Shown in pieces: positions 42,008 through 53,514 of a stretch of 64,000 nucleotides of DNA; the stretch's first letter is position 1; each line of letters begins with the position of its first letter. A program made the position numbers and the translations under genes. Origin of the DNA: Tridacna crocea (Eukaryota; Mollusca; Bivalvia; Cardiida; Cardiidae); the NCBI GenBank assembly GCA_943736015.1, contig OX031065.1, forward strand, positions 503,501 through 567,500. Reading direction: 5' to 3'. A model generated the notes under the pieces. It saw only the letters and a program-made list of their open reading frames with translations, did no database searches and was not told the DNA's origin.

Positions 42008-42242
42008 GAGTCAATCCTTTACCACACAATCCCGAGTTTCTTTCTAAACGATGCTACGAAAAAAGGTCTTTGAAAACTTTGTGGAAAAAGGAGGAAATGC
42101 TGGTAACCAGCATTTCCTCCTTTTCCACAATGTTTTCTACCTTTTCGGGGACAAGTTTTTTCCTCTTGGCCAAATTTGAATTGTTGTCAGCAAATGCTAT
42201 CACAATGAATAGTTGTGAAAGTAGTGACGTGTGGCAAAGAGA
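42008..42242 (-). mobile_element. TTAA-type palindromic MITE, ends mutated
   Basis: AATCCTTTACCACACAATCC, core AAATGCTGGTAACCAGCATT, right end GTGTGGCAAAGAG. Confidence 0.65.
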
Positions 42243-42784
42243 TCAGCTACAATAATCTAACTCTGAGGTCATTTCCACGCAAGTAAAGGGTTTTTGGTGC
42301 CTCTATAGTCAGTCCATTTTCCAATTTCCAAATGACTTCTCATGTAGAATGGACATTGTGAGGTCGGACTCTGTAGTATACATGTAGATTGCACAGTGTT
42401 ACGCAAAAAAAGGAAAACATTTTGTTTTTTATTTGTGCGTGGAGTGTTTTGGTCGTAAATTGTCTCGGACCCGCGGGGAGAGCGACAGTTTACAAGTTTT
42501 TTTTCATCTCTCCATACTTGTACATCTGTTTCACTGTGTGAGTAATCACTGACTATTTTTTCTCCAGAAATCAACGGAAAAATATTCACTGTACAGGTTA
42601 GTGGAACTGTATTTTGGGTTTAGTGCTTCTTACTTTGTAGATATATGATGCGAATGCGATAATTTTTATGCTTGTGGTTTTTTTAGTGAATACTGGCTCA
42701 TGCCGTGTTATTTAAAACATAATCACAGCTGTCTAATTGAATTATGATGTAATTACCAATCAAAAAGGGCTAGAGCTGAATGCA

Positions 42785-43000
42785 GGGCCCATATTCACCA
42801 ACCATTCTTGAGAATATTCTTAGTCTTATTGTCCAAGGTTTTCTAAACTTGTAAGTAATACAACTTCTGATTTGCTAAACCATTCGGTTTAACCCTAACC
42901 GAATGGTTTCGCCAATCAAAAGTTGTGTTACCAGTTGCGAATGTAGAAAAATCAGTAGAATAAGACAAAGAACGTTCGTCAAAATTGTTGGTGAATACGA
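42785..43000. repeat. Inverted-repeat MITE, ATTCACCAACCATTCTT family
   Basis: GGGCCCATATTCACCAACCA to TTGTTGGTGAATACG, with AACCATTCGGTTTAACC and its inverse in the centre. Confidence 0.6.
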
Positions 43001-43121
43001 GTTCAGGTGGCCTAGTTTCGCCTTTGTTTAAGCTCATGTGTCGATACTATGTGCAAATGCATTCAACCCCTTTTTTGCGGAGCACGGTTTATATTTATTC
43101 GATACTTGTTCTGTACACCCC

Positions 43122-43727
43122 GTTTTTGTGGTATTTGTCGAAGACAATATCACTATGAGTTCAAGACTGAATTTTGATAACCATGTATCTTATTTTGTGC
43201 AAAGCCGAAGGAAATAAACCCAGTTAAACTCATTCTTTCTCAGGCAAATGAGTTTTTCGGTGGCACACAGATATGAAATTTGAAGTGGTATTTTAAAATA
43301 CATTGGGCGAGGCCATCGAACATCGAGATGCTTATTTTTGATTGAAAATAGCTTCTCTCGCTCATAGCCTTTTATTGGCGCAATGATACAAATTTGCCTA
43401 CTGACCCTGGATTTTTTCGTTCCAAAACCAATTCGATCCATGGCTTGTTCGTCCTATGATTGCGTGCTACTCCATTTGATTGCTCATGAATATTTATAGA
43501 TCGAAATAATTGCTTGTAATGTTGGAAATTATATGTAAAAGGCTAAAGATATTTCAAAATTATAGTTGTAAGGTACATGAGTACTCTCCCTTCAACCGAA
43601 AAGGTATTCATTTACTTTTAAGCCAATATTTGAACATTATTTCTCCTTTTCTTTCAAACTATTGATTCCACACAATGGGGTTCCTTGACAAATACCACTT
43701 CAGCGTTCTCAACGCTTTGATTTTAAT
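43122..43727. mobile_element. ~610-bp element, GTGGTATTTGTC family
   Basis: TTTGTGGTATTTGTCGAAGA to GACAAATACCACTTCAGCG and AACGCTTTGATTTT. Interior about 90% like 22390-23010 by eye. Confidence 0.65.
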
Positions 43728-44925
43728 AACGATTGACCCAAAATGGTGTCAAATTTATCGTGTGCAGTTTATACCAGACAACACTGTTTATGCATCATTG
43801 TAAGGATTGTAAGAACAAACGAGAAACGAGAAACAAGGTCCGGGTCACATGTAGACACGTAAACGCTTAAAACAATACCTTGCTAGTAATTATTATACCG
43901 TTCCTTCAAAAAATCAAAGCGTTTAAAACGCTGGAGTAGTATTTATCAATAAAGTCATTGTGTGGAATTTAAAATTTGAAAGAAAAAGAGATATATATCA
44001 AAATATTTGTCTGAAAGTCAACTTACTAAGGAAATTAATACCGTTTTGGTTGAAAGGAGAGTATTCATATTCAAGTGAGGATTATTTGTGTATTGGTGGT
44101 CTCCCTTTGATCATCAGGCGGAGTCAGGAGTAACTTCCCTTGCATGTAGAATGCATGATGGAAAGAGAGAAAAATCTTGTAAATATATCGAATAAATTAT
44201 GTTTGTGCCTGTAAACTATGATTTTGAGATACCTTTCTTTGGCCGTAAAGATTTAATTCCCAACATCACCATCAATCTTTTCGACCTATAAAAATATTCG
44301 TGCACAACCAATTGGGGTAGCGCGTAATCATGGGTCGAACAAACCAAGGTTCGAAATGGTTTAGTTGAGAATAATGAATATTTTCAATTTTGAAATCAAA
44401 ATCACTCCCTCTATCTTGAGCTCTCTTCAGCTTTATGTGTGAAAGCAGCCAGTGGCTTTGGAAGAATGTCATGCCAAGAACTCTTGAAAGAAACTTCAGA
44501 AACGCAATTATAGATATTTTGCCCTTGGGATTTAGCTAAAATAATTATGAAAACGCTGTTAAAAAGGACACAAACAAAATTGAATGATTTCGAAATTAGG
44601 ATACAAAAACCGAGCCACCCCATCCCCCCCCCCCCCCTTTTCAGCTTTATGAGAGAAAGCAGCAAGTTACTTAGAAAGAGTTCTCTGTCAAGTAATCATG
44701 GAAGAAACGCATTGATGGGGATTTTCCTGCCTCGATATTACTCAAATAACGCTGAAAAGGCTGTTAGAAATGAAACACACATGATTTCGGAATAAGGAAT
44801 ACGATAACCAAACAAAGTATCCCTCCTGGTGTACTTCATGAAAAAAATGTGGGTCAAAATGTGCTGCCTATATAATCGAGCAATAAAATGGATGATTAAA
44901 TATTGCTCACGTGTAGAGAGGCCGT

Positions 44926-45153
44926 TTAACCCTTTACCAAATAATCCCTGGTTTTTACGGCTCTGAAAAAAAGACTTTTGAAAACATTGTGGGAAAAGGA
45001 GAAAATGCTGGTTACCAGCATTTTCTCCTTTTCCCACAATGTTTTCTACCCTACAGGAAACAAATTTTAATTTATGACTAGCGTTTATTTTGTCATCTGC
45101 AACTGCTTTGACTTTGGACCAGTCTAAAATTTTGTTGTTTGGGAAAGGGTTAA
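44926..45153 (-). mobile_element. TTAA-flanked palindromic MITE
   Basis: TTAACCCTTTACCAAATAAT to TTTGGGAAAGGGTTAA. It shares its right TTAA with the next copy. Confidence 0.8.
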
Positions 45154-45378
45154 TCCTTTACCAAACCTCAAAATTTTAGCTTTGTCGAAATTGAAAGCTT
45201 TTGCAGACGACGAAATAAAGGAGACTGAAAATTTGAAATTTGTTTTTGAAGGGTAGAAAACAGTGTGGGAAAAGGAGAAAATTCTGGTTACTAGCATTTT
45301 GTCCTTTTCCCACAATGTTTTTTATAGGCTTCTTTCTCAGGGTCGTCAAAAGTAGGGATTTTTGTTGTAAAGGGTTAA
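45150..45378 (+). mobile_element. TTAA-flanked palindromic MITE
   Basis: TTAATCCTTTACCAAACCTC to TTTGTTGTAAAGGGTTAA, core ATTCTGGTTACTAGCA. Placed head to head with the preceding copy. Confidence 0.75.
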
Positions 45379-45465
45379 ACTTAGCATGTAATGGAGAAAA
45401 CATTTAAACATCATGAATAAGCCTATCCTTGTATAACAATCATACAAAAAAATAACTCGGAACCC

Positions 45466-45565
45466 TTAGCCTGCGAAGCTTGATTCACTGACTTTTGCGG
45501 AGAGTATCGATCAAGATCAGACTGCACAGATGGTGCAGTCTAATCTTTGCTCTACACTTTTTAAT
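45466..45565. repeat. GATCAGACTGCAC palindrome element
   Basis: ACCCTTAGCCTGCGAAGC, then CAAGATCAGACTGCACAGAT and a slightly damaged inverted arm. A second fragment is at 45970-46035. Confidence 0.5.
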
Positions 45566-46285
45566 AGGAACATACTGTCTCCTACTGCCAGAAAAAGTAC
45601 CCGTGAAATAGAAAGCATTCGGTTTATAAAACATTGGGTTTATACTATCATCTCAAAAAGCATATTTTACTTTTCTCTTTTTCCTACTGTGTTTTATATA
45701 CAAAGCCGTCTTTGTATACGTCAGTAAAATTCGGGATGGCATGGAGAGGAGTTAAGCAATTTTTACAAAGACTATTTTCATAGTTCACCTATGAAAGCGA
45801 ACTATTTTTTTTTTTGCAATTGAAAAAGCTAGGTCAAACGCTCTGCCAGTAACCATAGAACACCGACTTAATGAAATATATGCATATTTTGAAGTCGAAA
45901 CAAATCAGACAAAATATTTAGCTAAATCAAATTTGTTTTGATATAGAAAAGTAATGAAGAAGCGGGTAGTGTTGATCAAGATCAGACTGCACGTTTTGTG
46001 CAGTCTGATCTTAATCTACACAATCCGCAAAAGCAAGTTTAGTCAGTTCTAGAATCGAAAGGGTAAAATAGTGCAATAAATAGGGCAATTAAACCTCGCT
46101 TACCTCCAGAGAGAATTTCAACGCGCTGTGTTGTCAAATCTCCAGAACGTTGTGCTAAACACAGAAACAATGGCTTAATATGACCAATCGCTATATTTAT
46201 ACAATATTTTCTAGGTTGTCGCTCTATACGATTTATTGCTTTTCCAGAATTTAGTTTACTTTTTATTTTTTTCCGTGTGTTTCTC

Positions 46286-46286
46286 T

Positions 46287-46317
<31 letters not shown>

Positions 46318-46326
46318 GGAGGGGGT
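46286..46326. repeat. (GT)n followed by a G-run
   Basis: GTGTGTGTGTGT passes directly into about 19 G. Nearby, a C-run lies at 44624-44637. Confidence 0.85.
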
Positions 46327-46552
46327 TAGGGCGAGCTCAAAAACCTTTACCAAACACTTTCATGATTAAACCACTTCATGAAAGGAAACTTGATCGGTTT
46401 GTGGAAAATAGGGAAAATGCTGATCATTACCACTGTCTCCTTTTCCCATGATGTTTTCTACATCTTTTAAAAACAAAATCAATGAATCCATTATTATAAC
46501 CATCTTTGAATTGGTGTCTGTAAATACTTTGAATTTGGATCTGTCTAAAGCA

Positions 46553-46742
46553 GAACTCCGGATAAGAGGGAGTGATGGTTCCAAAATCCATTATTTCTCT
46601 TTGAAATTTTATGTTTAGGGTACTCATTAGAATCGTCTCAATGAGATTATTCTAATGAGTGCCTACAACAAAGATTCAGTGGAGAATAATTAATATTTTT
46701 AGTTTTGAAATCAAAATCACTCCCTGTATCTGAAGCTCTGTT
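46553..46742. repeat. Foldback MITE, GAGGGAGTGAT family
   Basis: AACTCCGGATAAGAGGGAGT at the left and ACTCCCTGTATCTGAAGCTC at the right, with central TACTCATTAGAATCGTCTCA and its inverse. A relative lies at 47630-47818. Confidence 0.55.
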
Positions 46743-46757
46743 AAACTTTGTCACAGT

Positions 46758-46963
46758 TTAACTCATTACCAAACAACAATATTTTAGGCTTGTCCAAATC
46801 GAAAGCATTCGCAGACGACAAAATAAAAGTGACTGAAAATTTGAAATTTATTTTGGAAGGGTAGAAAACATTGTGGGATAAGGAGAAAATGCTGGTTAGC
46901 ATGTTTTCTAAAGGCTTCTTCCTGAGGGGAGTCAAAAGTAGGGATTGTGTGGTAATGGGTTAA
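46758..46963 (+). mobile_element. TTAA-flanked MITE with a deleted core
   Basis: TTAACTCATTACCAAACAAC to TGTGGTAATGGGTTAA. The right arm of the hairpin is missing after AAATGCTGGTTAGC. Confidence 0.7.
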
Positions 46964-47308
46964 AAATGTTTACTCTCGTTTCAGTGTTTTGGCTTATGCC
47001 TTCATCAAGAAATTAAACACAACATTATTGCTCTCTACCTAACAGCATATTTCAATCCAAGCATCAATTCCATGTTAGCTTTTTGAGAAGTATAATTAAT
47101 GTTAAATATTCCGTTTGGTATGTTATCATTTGCCAAAAAGGGAATTTAGTACGAAGGGATAAAAAGAGCTAGGTGGGTGATGGGAGAGCGCGGTTGCTTT
47201 ATGATAACATCTTTGCGTGAATGAATGGCAGAGTAACACCATTATGTTGGAGGTTTTATGATCGAGCAAGGCCTATATTACAGACGTTTTATTACAGTAA
47301 AGGTCACA

Positions 47309-47522
47309 ACCCTTAGCTCTTAATGTTAAAAAATCCAGGGTCAATCACCCTTAGGTATAAAACCTTTGGAAAGCATTGTGGGAAAAGGAGAAAATGCTGG
47401 TAACCAGCATTATCTCCTTTTCCCACAATACTTTTTAAGTTTTCAAGACCAATGTCATCAGTTGAGCTATATTTTGTTTGTCGTCTGCAAATGCTTTCAG
47501 TTTGGACCAGTCTTACATTTCT
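47309..47522 (-). mobile_element. Degraded TTAA MITE
   Basis: Core AAATGCTGGTAACCAGCATT and right half GTCGTCTGCAAATGCTTTCA; terminal TTAA lost. Confidence 0.6.
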
Positions 47523-47629
47523 TTCATCTGAAAAATTGATAACATAAAGATAATATCCAGAGATTATGTCCTTTCAGCTCACTTGAGCATGAAGCCTTCA
47601 TGAAGGGCGAGCATTTAGGGTGGGCCATG

Positions 47630-47818
47630 CTGAGCTTCAGATAGAGGGAGTGATCTTGCTTTCAAAATTGAAAAGGTTAATTATTCTCTACTAAACCCTA
47701 TGTTGTGAATACTCAGTAGAATGGTCTCACCGAGACGACTCTATTGAGTACCTACAACATAGGATTTGGAAGAGAAATAATAGTTGTAGACTACTCACCC
47801 TTATCTGGAGCTCGGCGC
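47630..47818. repeat. Foldback MITE, GAGGGAGTGAT family
   Basis: GAGCTTCAGATAGAGGGAGT to ACTCACCCTTATCTGGAGCT; CCTATGTTGTGAATACTCAG pairs with CTACAACATAGG. Confidence 0.55.
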
Positions 47819-48089
47819 CATGTTTCGGCATTTGTTCTGCATTGGTTACTAACGTTTGTTCTTTCCGTGTCACAGGACGGGCAGACAGACGGACATTTTA
47901 TTGTAAGACTTATACAAAGAGCATCAAGACATTAGAGTTTCATAAACAGTTCTTTGATGTACCTAATAGTGTATACTGATGTGGTCATGTGGCAATCCGT
48001 TACTTGTCCATCACTAAAATAAGTATATTCTTAAAACCTCAGAGTCGTTTACTCTTTCAATGCAATTGACGGCTTGAGTAACTTACGCG

Positions 48090-48366
48090 GATGGCGTAGT
48101 TGGTTGGTTGTGTTGGGGTTTAACGCCACTTTAACAGCTAAGGTCATATCATGGCGGTCGGTGACGCACATGTGTTTCCTGGCTTTCTCATACCGGTACT
48201 AACACTACTTTCTTTCCAAAGCCACCGACTACTTTTCTCACATGCTTCAGCAGTGGTGAGAGGCGAAAATACGCTGGAAAGAAAGTTCGCCTCAACCGGG
48301 TATCGAACTCACAACCACCAAGTCATGAGTCCAACACGCTCACCACTGGGCCAGCCGGGCGGGCGC
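48090..48366 (-). mobile_element. tRNA-derived SINE, molluscan type
   Basis: Minus-strand box A-like GGCCCAGTGGTGAGCGTGT and box B-like GGTTGTGAGTTCGATACCCGG, body CCACTGCTGAAGCATGTGAG and tail GGCGTTAAACCCC. Appears nearly complete. Confidence 0.7.
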
Positions 48367-48469
48367 GGATGGCGTAGATCAAGCGTCCAGAAATCAAGGT
48401 ACACGTATTGCTTTACCATGTTTTACGTTGCTAACAGTGGGACATTTTTTCCTGAGACGGTGTCATTTT

Positions 48470-48698
48470 TTAACTCATTACCAAACGACAAAATTATAAG
48501 TTTGTCCGAATCGAAAGCATTTTCAGACGACAAGATAAAAGTGACTGAAAATTTGAAATATGTTTTGTGAAGGGTAGAAAACATTTTGGGAAAAGGAGAA
48601 AATGCTGGTTACCAGCATTTTCTGCTTTTCCCACAATGTTTTCCAAAGGTTTCTTTCTCAGGGTCGTCAAATGTAGGGATTGTGTGGTAATGAGTTAA
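48470..48698 (+). mobile_element. TTAA-flanked palindromic MITE
   Basis: TTAACTCATTACCAAACGAC to TGTGGTAATGAGTTAA, core TGCTGGTTACCAGCA. Confidence 0.8.
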
Positions 48699-48819
48699 GG
48701 AACTTGGTCACTCAGCATAGTTTACCTTCCTCAGAAGAATTTATGAGGAAAGTCTTTTTGTCCCTTACGGTAAGTGTTGATATAGAAGGAAATAAATAAA
48801 TAAATACAGAGAGAGATGC

Positions 48820-48847
48820 AGACAGACAGACAGACAGACAGACAGAG
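48820..48847. repeat. (CAGA)n microsatellite
   Basis: Seven CAGA-type units in a row. Confidence 0.8.
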
Positions 48848-49016
48848 ACCGGGACCGAGAAACAAAGATTTCTGGCCAGATCTGTCCTTGGTATATCATG
48901 CTCTTGCTCTATACTAATGTGTTTTAAGAATGTAAGTATACTGACATTTTGGCTTTATAGCGATGTATTGTGTGATAGAAACATATGTCACTTTGGTTAC
49001 AAATCTTCAGTGACAT

Positions 49017-49223
49017 GTCTTACGAACGAAGTCCGTAACAAAGAAACAAATGAATAAATGCATGGCAGAAATAAGGATCGGAGCGGGATTCGAACTCCGA
49101 ACTCCCGGACGCAAGGCCAATACCGTAACCACTGAGTCAAAGAGATATCTCTCTGACGCAGTAGCCAGGTATTGTATTTAAATCGGGAGTATGCCATGCA
49201 GGAAGGAGTGGTCTCCCGTAACA
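49017..49223 (-). mobile_element. tRNA-derived SINE, family A
   Basis: Near-identical to 24018-24233, with box B reading GAGTTCGAATCCCGCTC. The conserved ~80-bp lead before box A is present. Confidence 0.7.
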
Positions 49224-49459
49224 CATGAAAAAAATTTGATGAAGATATACGGCCCACAATAGTTCATTGATGGTAAAGATGGTGAAGAATGTGTACATAT
49301 TATTTACTACATCAACAGTACATGTATGACAAATAAGTTTGTCCAAAGGTCTGTCTACACCAGCACACATTTGTTTGCAAACACCACCAAACACAAAATT
49401 TGATGATGTTTGCAAAAAAAAGTTTGCTAGTGTCTATCAGTCAGCAACAGTGTCTATTG

Positions 49460-50070
49460 ATGTTTTGGACAATACCACTAAGAGTTCAATGTTGCAATTT
49501 GTAGACCATGTATCGTGTTTTATGCTAAGCCGAAGGAAATAAACCTAATGAAACTCAATTTTTCTCAGGCAAATGATTTTTCCGGTAGCACCTATTTATG
49601 TAATTGGAAATGGCATCTTCTACATGGTGCAATGATACAAAATTTGCCAACCAATCGTTTGGTCCTGGGCTTTTTCTTTCCAAAACCAGTTTGTCCTATG
49701 GCTTGTTCATCCCGTGATTGCGCGCTACTCCATAATTATAATTGGACATAAATATTTATTGATCGAAATAATTTATTTAATGTTGGAAATAAAATGTTAA
49801 CGGCCAAAGATATTTCAAAATCATAGTTTTCAGGTACAAACTTAATTTTATTCAATATATTCACATGGTTTCTCGTCATGCATTCTACTGTCAAGAGAGG
49901 TTACTCCTGACTACTAATGATCAAAGGAAGACTACCAATGCACAAATAATCGTAACTTTGTCATTAGTACTCTCCCTTCAACTAAAAAGGTATTCATTTG
50001 CTTAGTGGTTTGACTTTCAAGCTAGTATTTGAATAATATTTCTTTTTCTTGTAAACTATTAATTCCAAAC
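49460..50070. mobile_element. Diverged GTGGTATTTGTC-family element
   Basis: TTTTGGACAATACCACTAAG, AAGCCGAAGGAAATAAACCT and the later GTACTCTCCCTTCAACTAAA match 43122-43727, with an extra ~110 bp inserted near 49850. Confidence 0.5.
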
Positions 50071-50610
50071 AATTATACTTTTTTGTATGGTGTTGTCTAA
50101 GTATATTGACCAGTCAGAAACCCTTTTTATATCATGTGATGGGTGCATTACATGATCATCAAATATTACCAAACAGTGTCGGCTTTTGTTCCTTGTACTA
50201 TAGACATCCTACCGCAAAATATGACCAAACGTCACCACGCAAAAGTTTGTTGGTGTTTGAACACAAACATTTGCTAAGAGAGACGGGCAAAAAACAATTT
50301 TGACAGAGGTGATTTGATAGAACAGAAGAAATTTTTGCGGACTTTTCCTACTACAGGGGCGCTAGAAGTCCAGATATGTCTGACGATACATCATCATAGC
50401 ATTTATGGGTCGTATACCTCATACTAGAAGTTTTTGTAACCTTATTTATCTCAAATAACTTAGCCTCCGTAACGGCAGCCCAGTGAATAAACTAGACATA
50501 ACTCTTTTCACAATTGGGGTCCTGTGTAACTCAGTGGTTGGTGTAATGGACAAAGAGAACCTTAACCTAGTACCTGTGAACTTAGGTCACACTGTCACCG
50601 TGATAGGTCT

Positions 50611-50992
50611 GGGTCCGTATTCACCAGTCATTCTTAAGAACGTTCATAATCTTATTCTTCAAGATTTTCTGACTGTGAAAGTAACAGAACCTCTGATTAG
50701 CTAAACCAAATGGTTTAGCCAATCAGATGTTCTTGAATTGAATGAATGTTGTTTTACGGCGCATCGACAGCTTTGGTCATTTAGCGCGCATATCTATGTT
50801 AAAAGATAATAAACGTGGAGTTGTTTAAAGTTTGAATGACAATAAAAGAATTGAATTAAGAAAAATTAATGCATAAAGGGCATCATCGAGTTACAGGGCA
50901 ATCCATCAGATGTTCTGTTACTTTCACATTGATGAAATTCTGAAGAATAAGATTAAGAACGTTCTGAAGAATGGTAGGTGAATACAGGCCCA
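50611..50992. repeat. ATTCACCAACCATTCTT-family MITE carrying an insertion
   Basis: GGGTCCGTATTCACCAGTCA to TAGGTGAATACAGGCCC. About 170 bp (50734-50904) is inserted and flanked by the 12-bp direct repeat ATCAGATGTTCT (50722-50733 and 50905-50916), a target-site duplication of retroposon length. Confidence 0.6.
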
Positions 50993-51221
50993 AATATCGA
51001 AAAAAGTGGAGAAAAACAAAATTGAAGCAATCAGTTATTCACATTCGTCTTGTCCACAGATCTGTATATGCCATACCTATTATGCCCTGTACTAGAACTG
51101 TAGTTTGCCCACGACGAAGGAACTGTTGCTAAAAAAAGAAAACGAAAAACTATGAATTTCTGACTAGCGATCACATTACGGTCGCTAGTATTTTGCGACC
51201 GAGGGTGATTCTTAGGGTTAA

Positions 51222-51797
51222 AATCAAAGCGTTGAGAACGCTGATGTGGCATTTGTCGAGGAAGACACTGTGTTGAATTAATAATTTGAAAACAAGAGGG
51301 TCATAATGGCCCTTAATGGCTCACATGAGTCAATAGGCGAAATTCACTCCTCATGCATGATTCAATTTCTGACCATTTGTGCGGTCAATTGAGCGTAAAT
51401 TGTGGCCTGTAGAGCATCCACAAGGAATCTCCTAAAGGGACGAACTAGTTTTGGAACGAACAACCCCGGAAGGAAAGTGTATAGAAGACAAATTTTGTGC
51501 ATATCATTGCGCCAGTAGAAGGCTATGAAGAGGTGAAGCTACTGTATTTTCAGTCAAAAAGGATTATTTCCACGATCGATGCCTTTGCAGTTTATTTCAA
51601 TACGCCATTTCTAATTATATATCAGAGTGCTTTTAAAACAACATTTGTCAAGAAAAATTGAGTTTCATTGGATTTACTTCCTTCGGTTTTGCTCAAAATA
51701 CCATACATGATCTTCAGAATTCAATATTGAACATTTATATTATTGATCTCATAGTAGCATTGTCTTCGACAAATACCACAAAAAGGAAAACGCTACT
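51222..51797. mobile_element. GTGGTATTTGTC-family element, inverted
   Basis: AATCAAAGCGTTGAGAACGC with TGTGGCATTTGTCGAGG at the left and CGACAAATACCACAAAAAGG at the right. The interior near the left end is replaced by AACAAGAGGGTCATAATGGC. Confidence 0.55.
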
Positions 51798-52139
51798 TGT
51801 CATGGTTACAAAACTTAAAAAATGAGAATCTTCTTAAATCGCCTTCAGATTTACTGGCTTGAATTTTTTGCTACTTGACTTAGTCCATTGTCGTATAATC
51901 ACGAATGTTTTATTACCCTGAGATATAAAAAGCTTATTAGAACATTATATAGTCAAGTGCACCTATTATGCTTTGCTGGAGTGTCTGTTGCCAATAACTC
52001 GCATGATATTCTTCCGAAGCCACTGGCTGCTTTCTTACATAACCATCGTTGAAATAATGTTCAGCAGTGGGAGAGTAATAAATCCTTTCTCAATGACAAT
52101 CATCGATCCTCGAAAGAAATTGGCCGGGCATTTAATACC

Positions 52140-52338
52140 CTGAGTCCATATTCACCAATCATTCTTAAGAACATTGTTTGACTTATTCTTCACGATTTTC
52201 TGATTTTGAAATTAACATACCTTCTGAATGGCTAAACCAAATGATCTAGCCAATCAGAACTTCTGTTCTTTCACACTGAAAAAAATCTAAAGCATATGGA
52301 TAAGAACGTTCTTAAGAATGGTTGATGAATATGGGCCC
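52140..52338. repeat. Inverted-repeat MITE, ATTCACCAACCATTCTT family
   Basis: GAGTCCATATTCACCAATCA to TTGATGAATATGGGCCC, with CTAAACCAAATGATCTAGC near the middle. Confidence 0.6.
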
Positions 52339-52426
52339 TGTTCTCAAAATTCTGTACGACCACGCCACTGGGATCCGGCGCTTTTATGTATATTAGGTGT
52401 GCTGGCCTCCACGGTATAAATGAATT

Positions 52427-52628
52427 AGTCGTACGACCCTGAGAAAGAAGCCTTTAGAAATAATTGTGGGAAAAGGAGAAAATGCTGGTATCCAGCATTT
52501 TCTCCTTTTCCTACAATATTTTCTACCCTTCACTAAACAAATTTCAAATTTTTAGGTACTTTTATTTTGTCGTCTGCAAATGCCTTCAATTTGGCCAAGC
52601 CTAAAATATTGCAGCTGGTAATGAGTTA
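52427..52628 (-). mobile_element. TTAA MITE, left end lost
   Basis: Core AAATGCTGGTATCCAGCATT and right end GCAGCTGGTAATGAGTTAA. Core-only fragments also occur at 52850-52990. Confidence 0.65.
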
Positions 52629-53514
52629 AAGCAGTAGAGCGATACAGGGCCATCACGGTCCTCTTGTGCCAGACACACACAGTAAAGGAAACATTCCATC
52701 TGATTGGTTATCATAAATTATTGAATCAATCAGGTAATTATATCTTGAGATGAACATTGCTATTAGCTGAATTGCATATTGATTGTTGGCGAAACCCTCT
52801 CAATGCCATTGACCATTACAGGAGCTGTTGCGGGCGGAATAGTTCATAAGCAGTTTCTACTTCTCCCACAACGGTTTCGAAAGTCTTTCTTCTCAGGTTT
52901 GGCATTATGGAAATAATGGCGGTATTGCAGCAAATCATTAAAATATTCTTTTTACGGTTTTCTCCTTTTTCTTCCATTGTTTTCTACTCTGTCAAAGACT
53001 GCTTTCTCTGTACACGATGATCTTGATATACATTGTCTGCCAAAGTGCATTTACATAAGCGTTTTGGGTAATTTGTTTGCGTATGTTCGTACTTTTGTAT
53101 ATAGGCGGTTGACCTTTAATTCATATAAAATTTCACAGAATAAATTGCATTCACCTTGCATGAAATATGGGGTAAATTATACTGACACATTTGCACCGCA
53201 TTCTGTTTTACGACTACGGACGCAAAGAGTATCATTAAAGAAAAAGTGAAAAAAAACAACTTCTCGCAGCCACGAGATGTCAACTTATATTAGCCACATA
53301 AACATCGCCTGACGGCCACATTTGGTGTCAGTGTCCAGAAGTTACTGAGTTAGATTTCCTAGAATGGGTGTCAACTATGGGACTCCTCAGTTACCAACAT
53401 ATTCAGTGTGATTATAGGAGTAATTTCCAGATACCAGAATCAAGAGAGATTCGAATAAGTTGCCATAACTTGTTTCTCAATCGATGTAAAGTTTTTCTGT
53501 TTGTCTTTTTAGCT

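Noticed and set aside
42269..42589. 106-residue minus-strand frame
   Set aside because: Composition is protein-like, but no family, conserved motif or convincing splice donor was seen.
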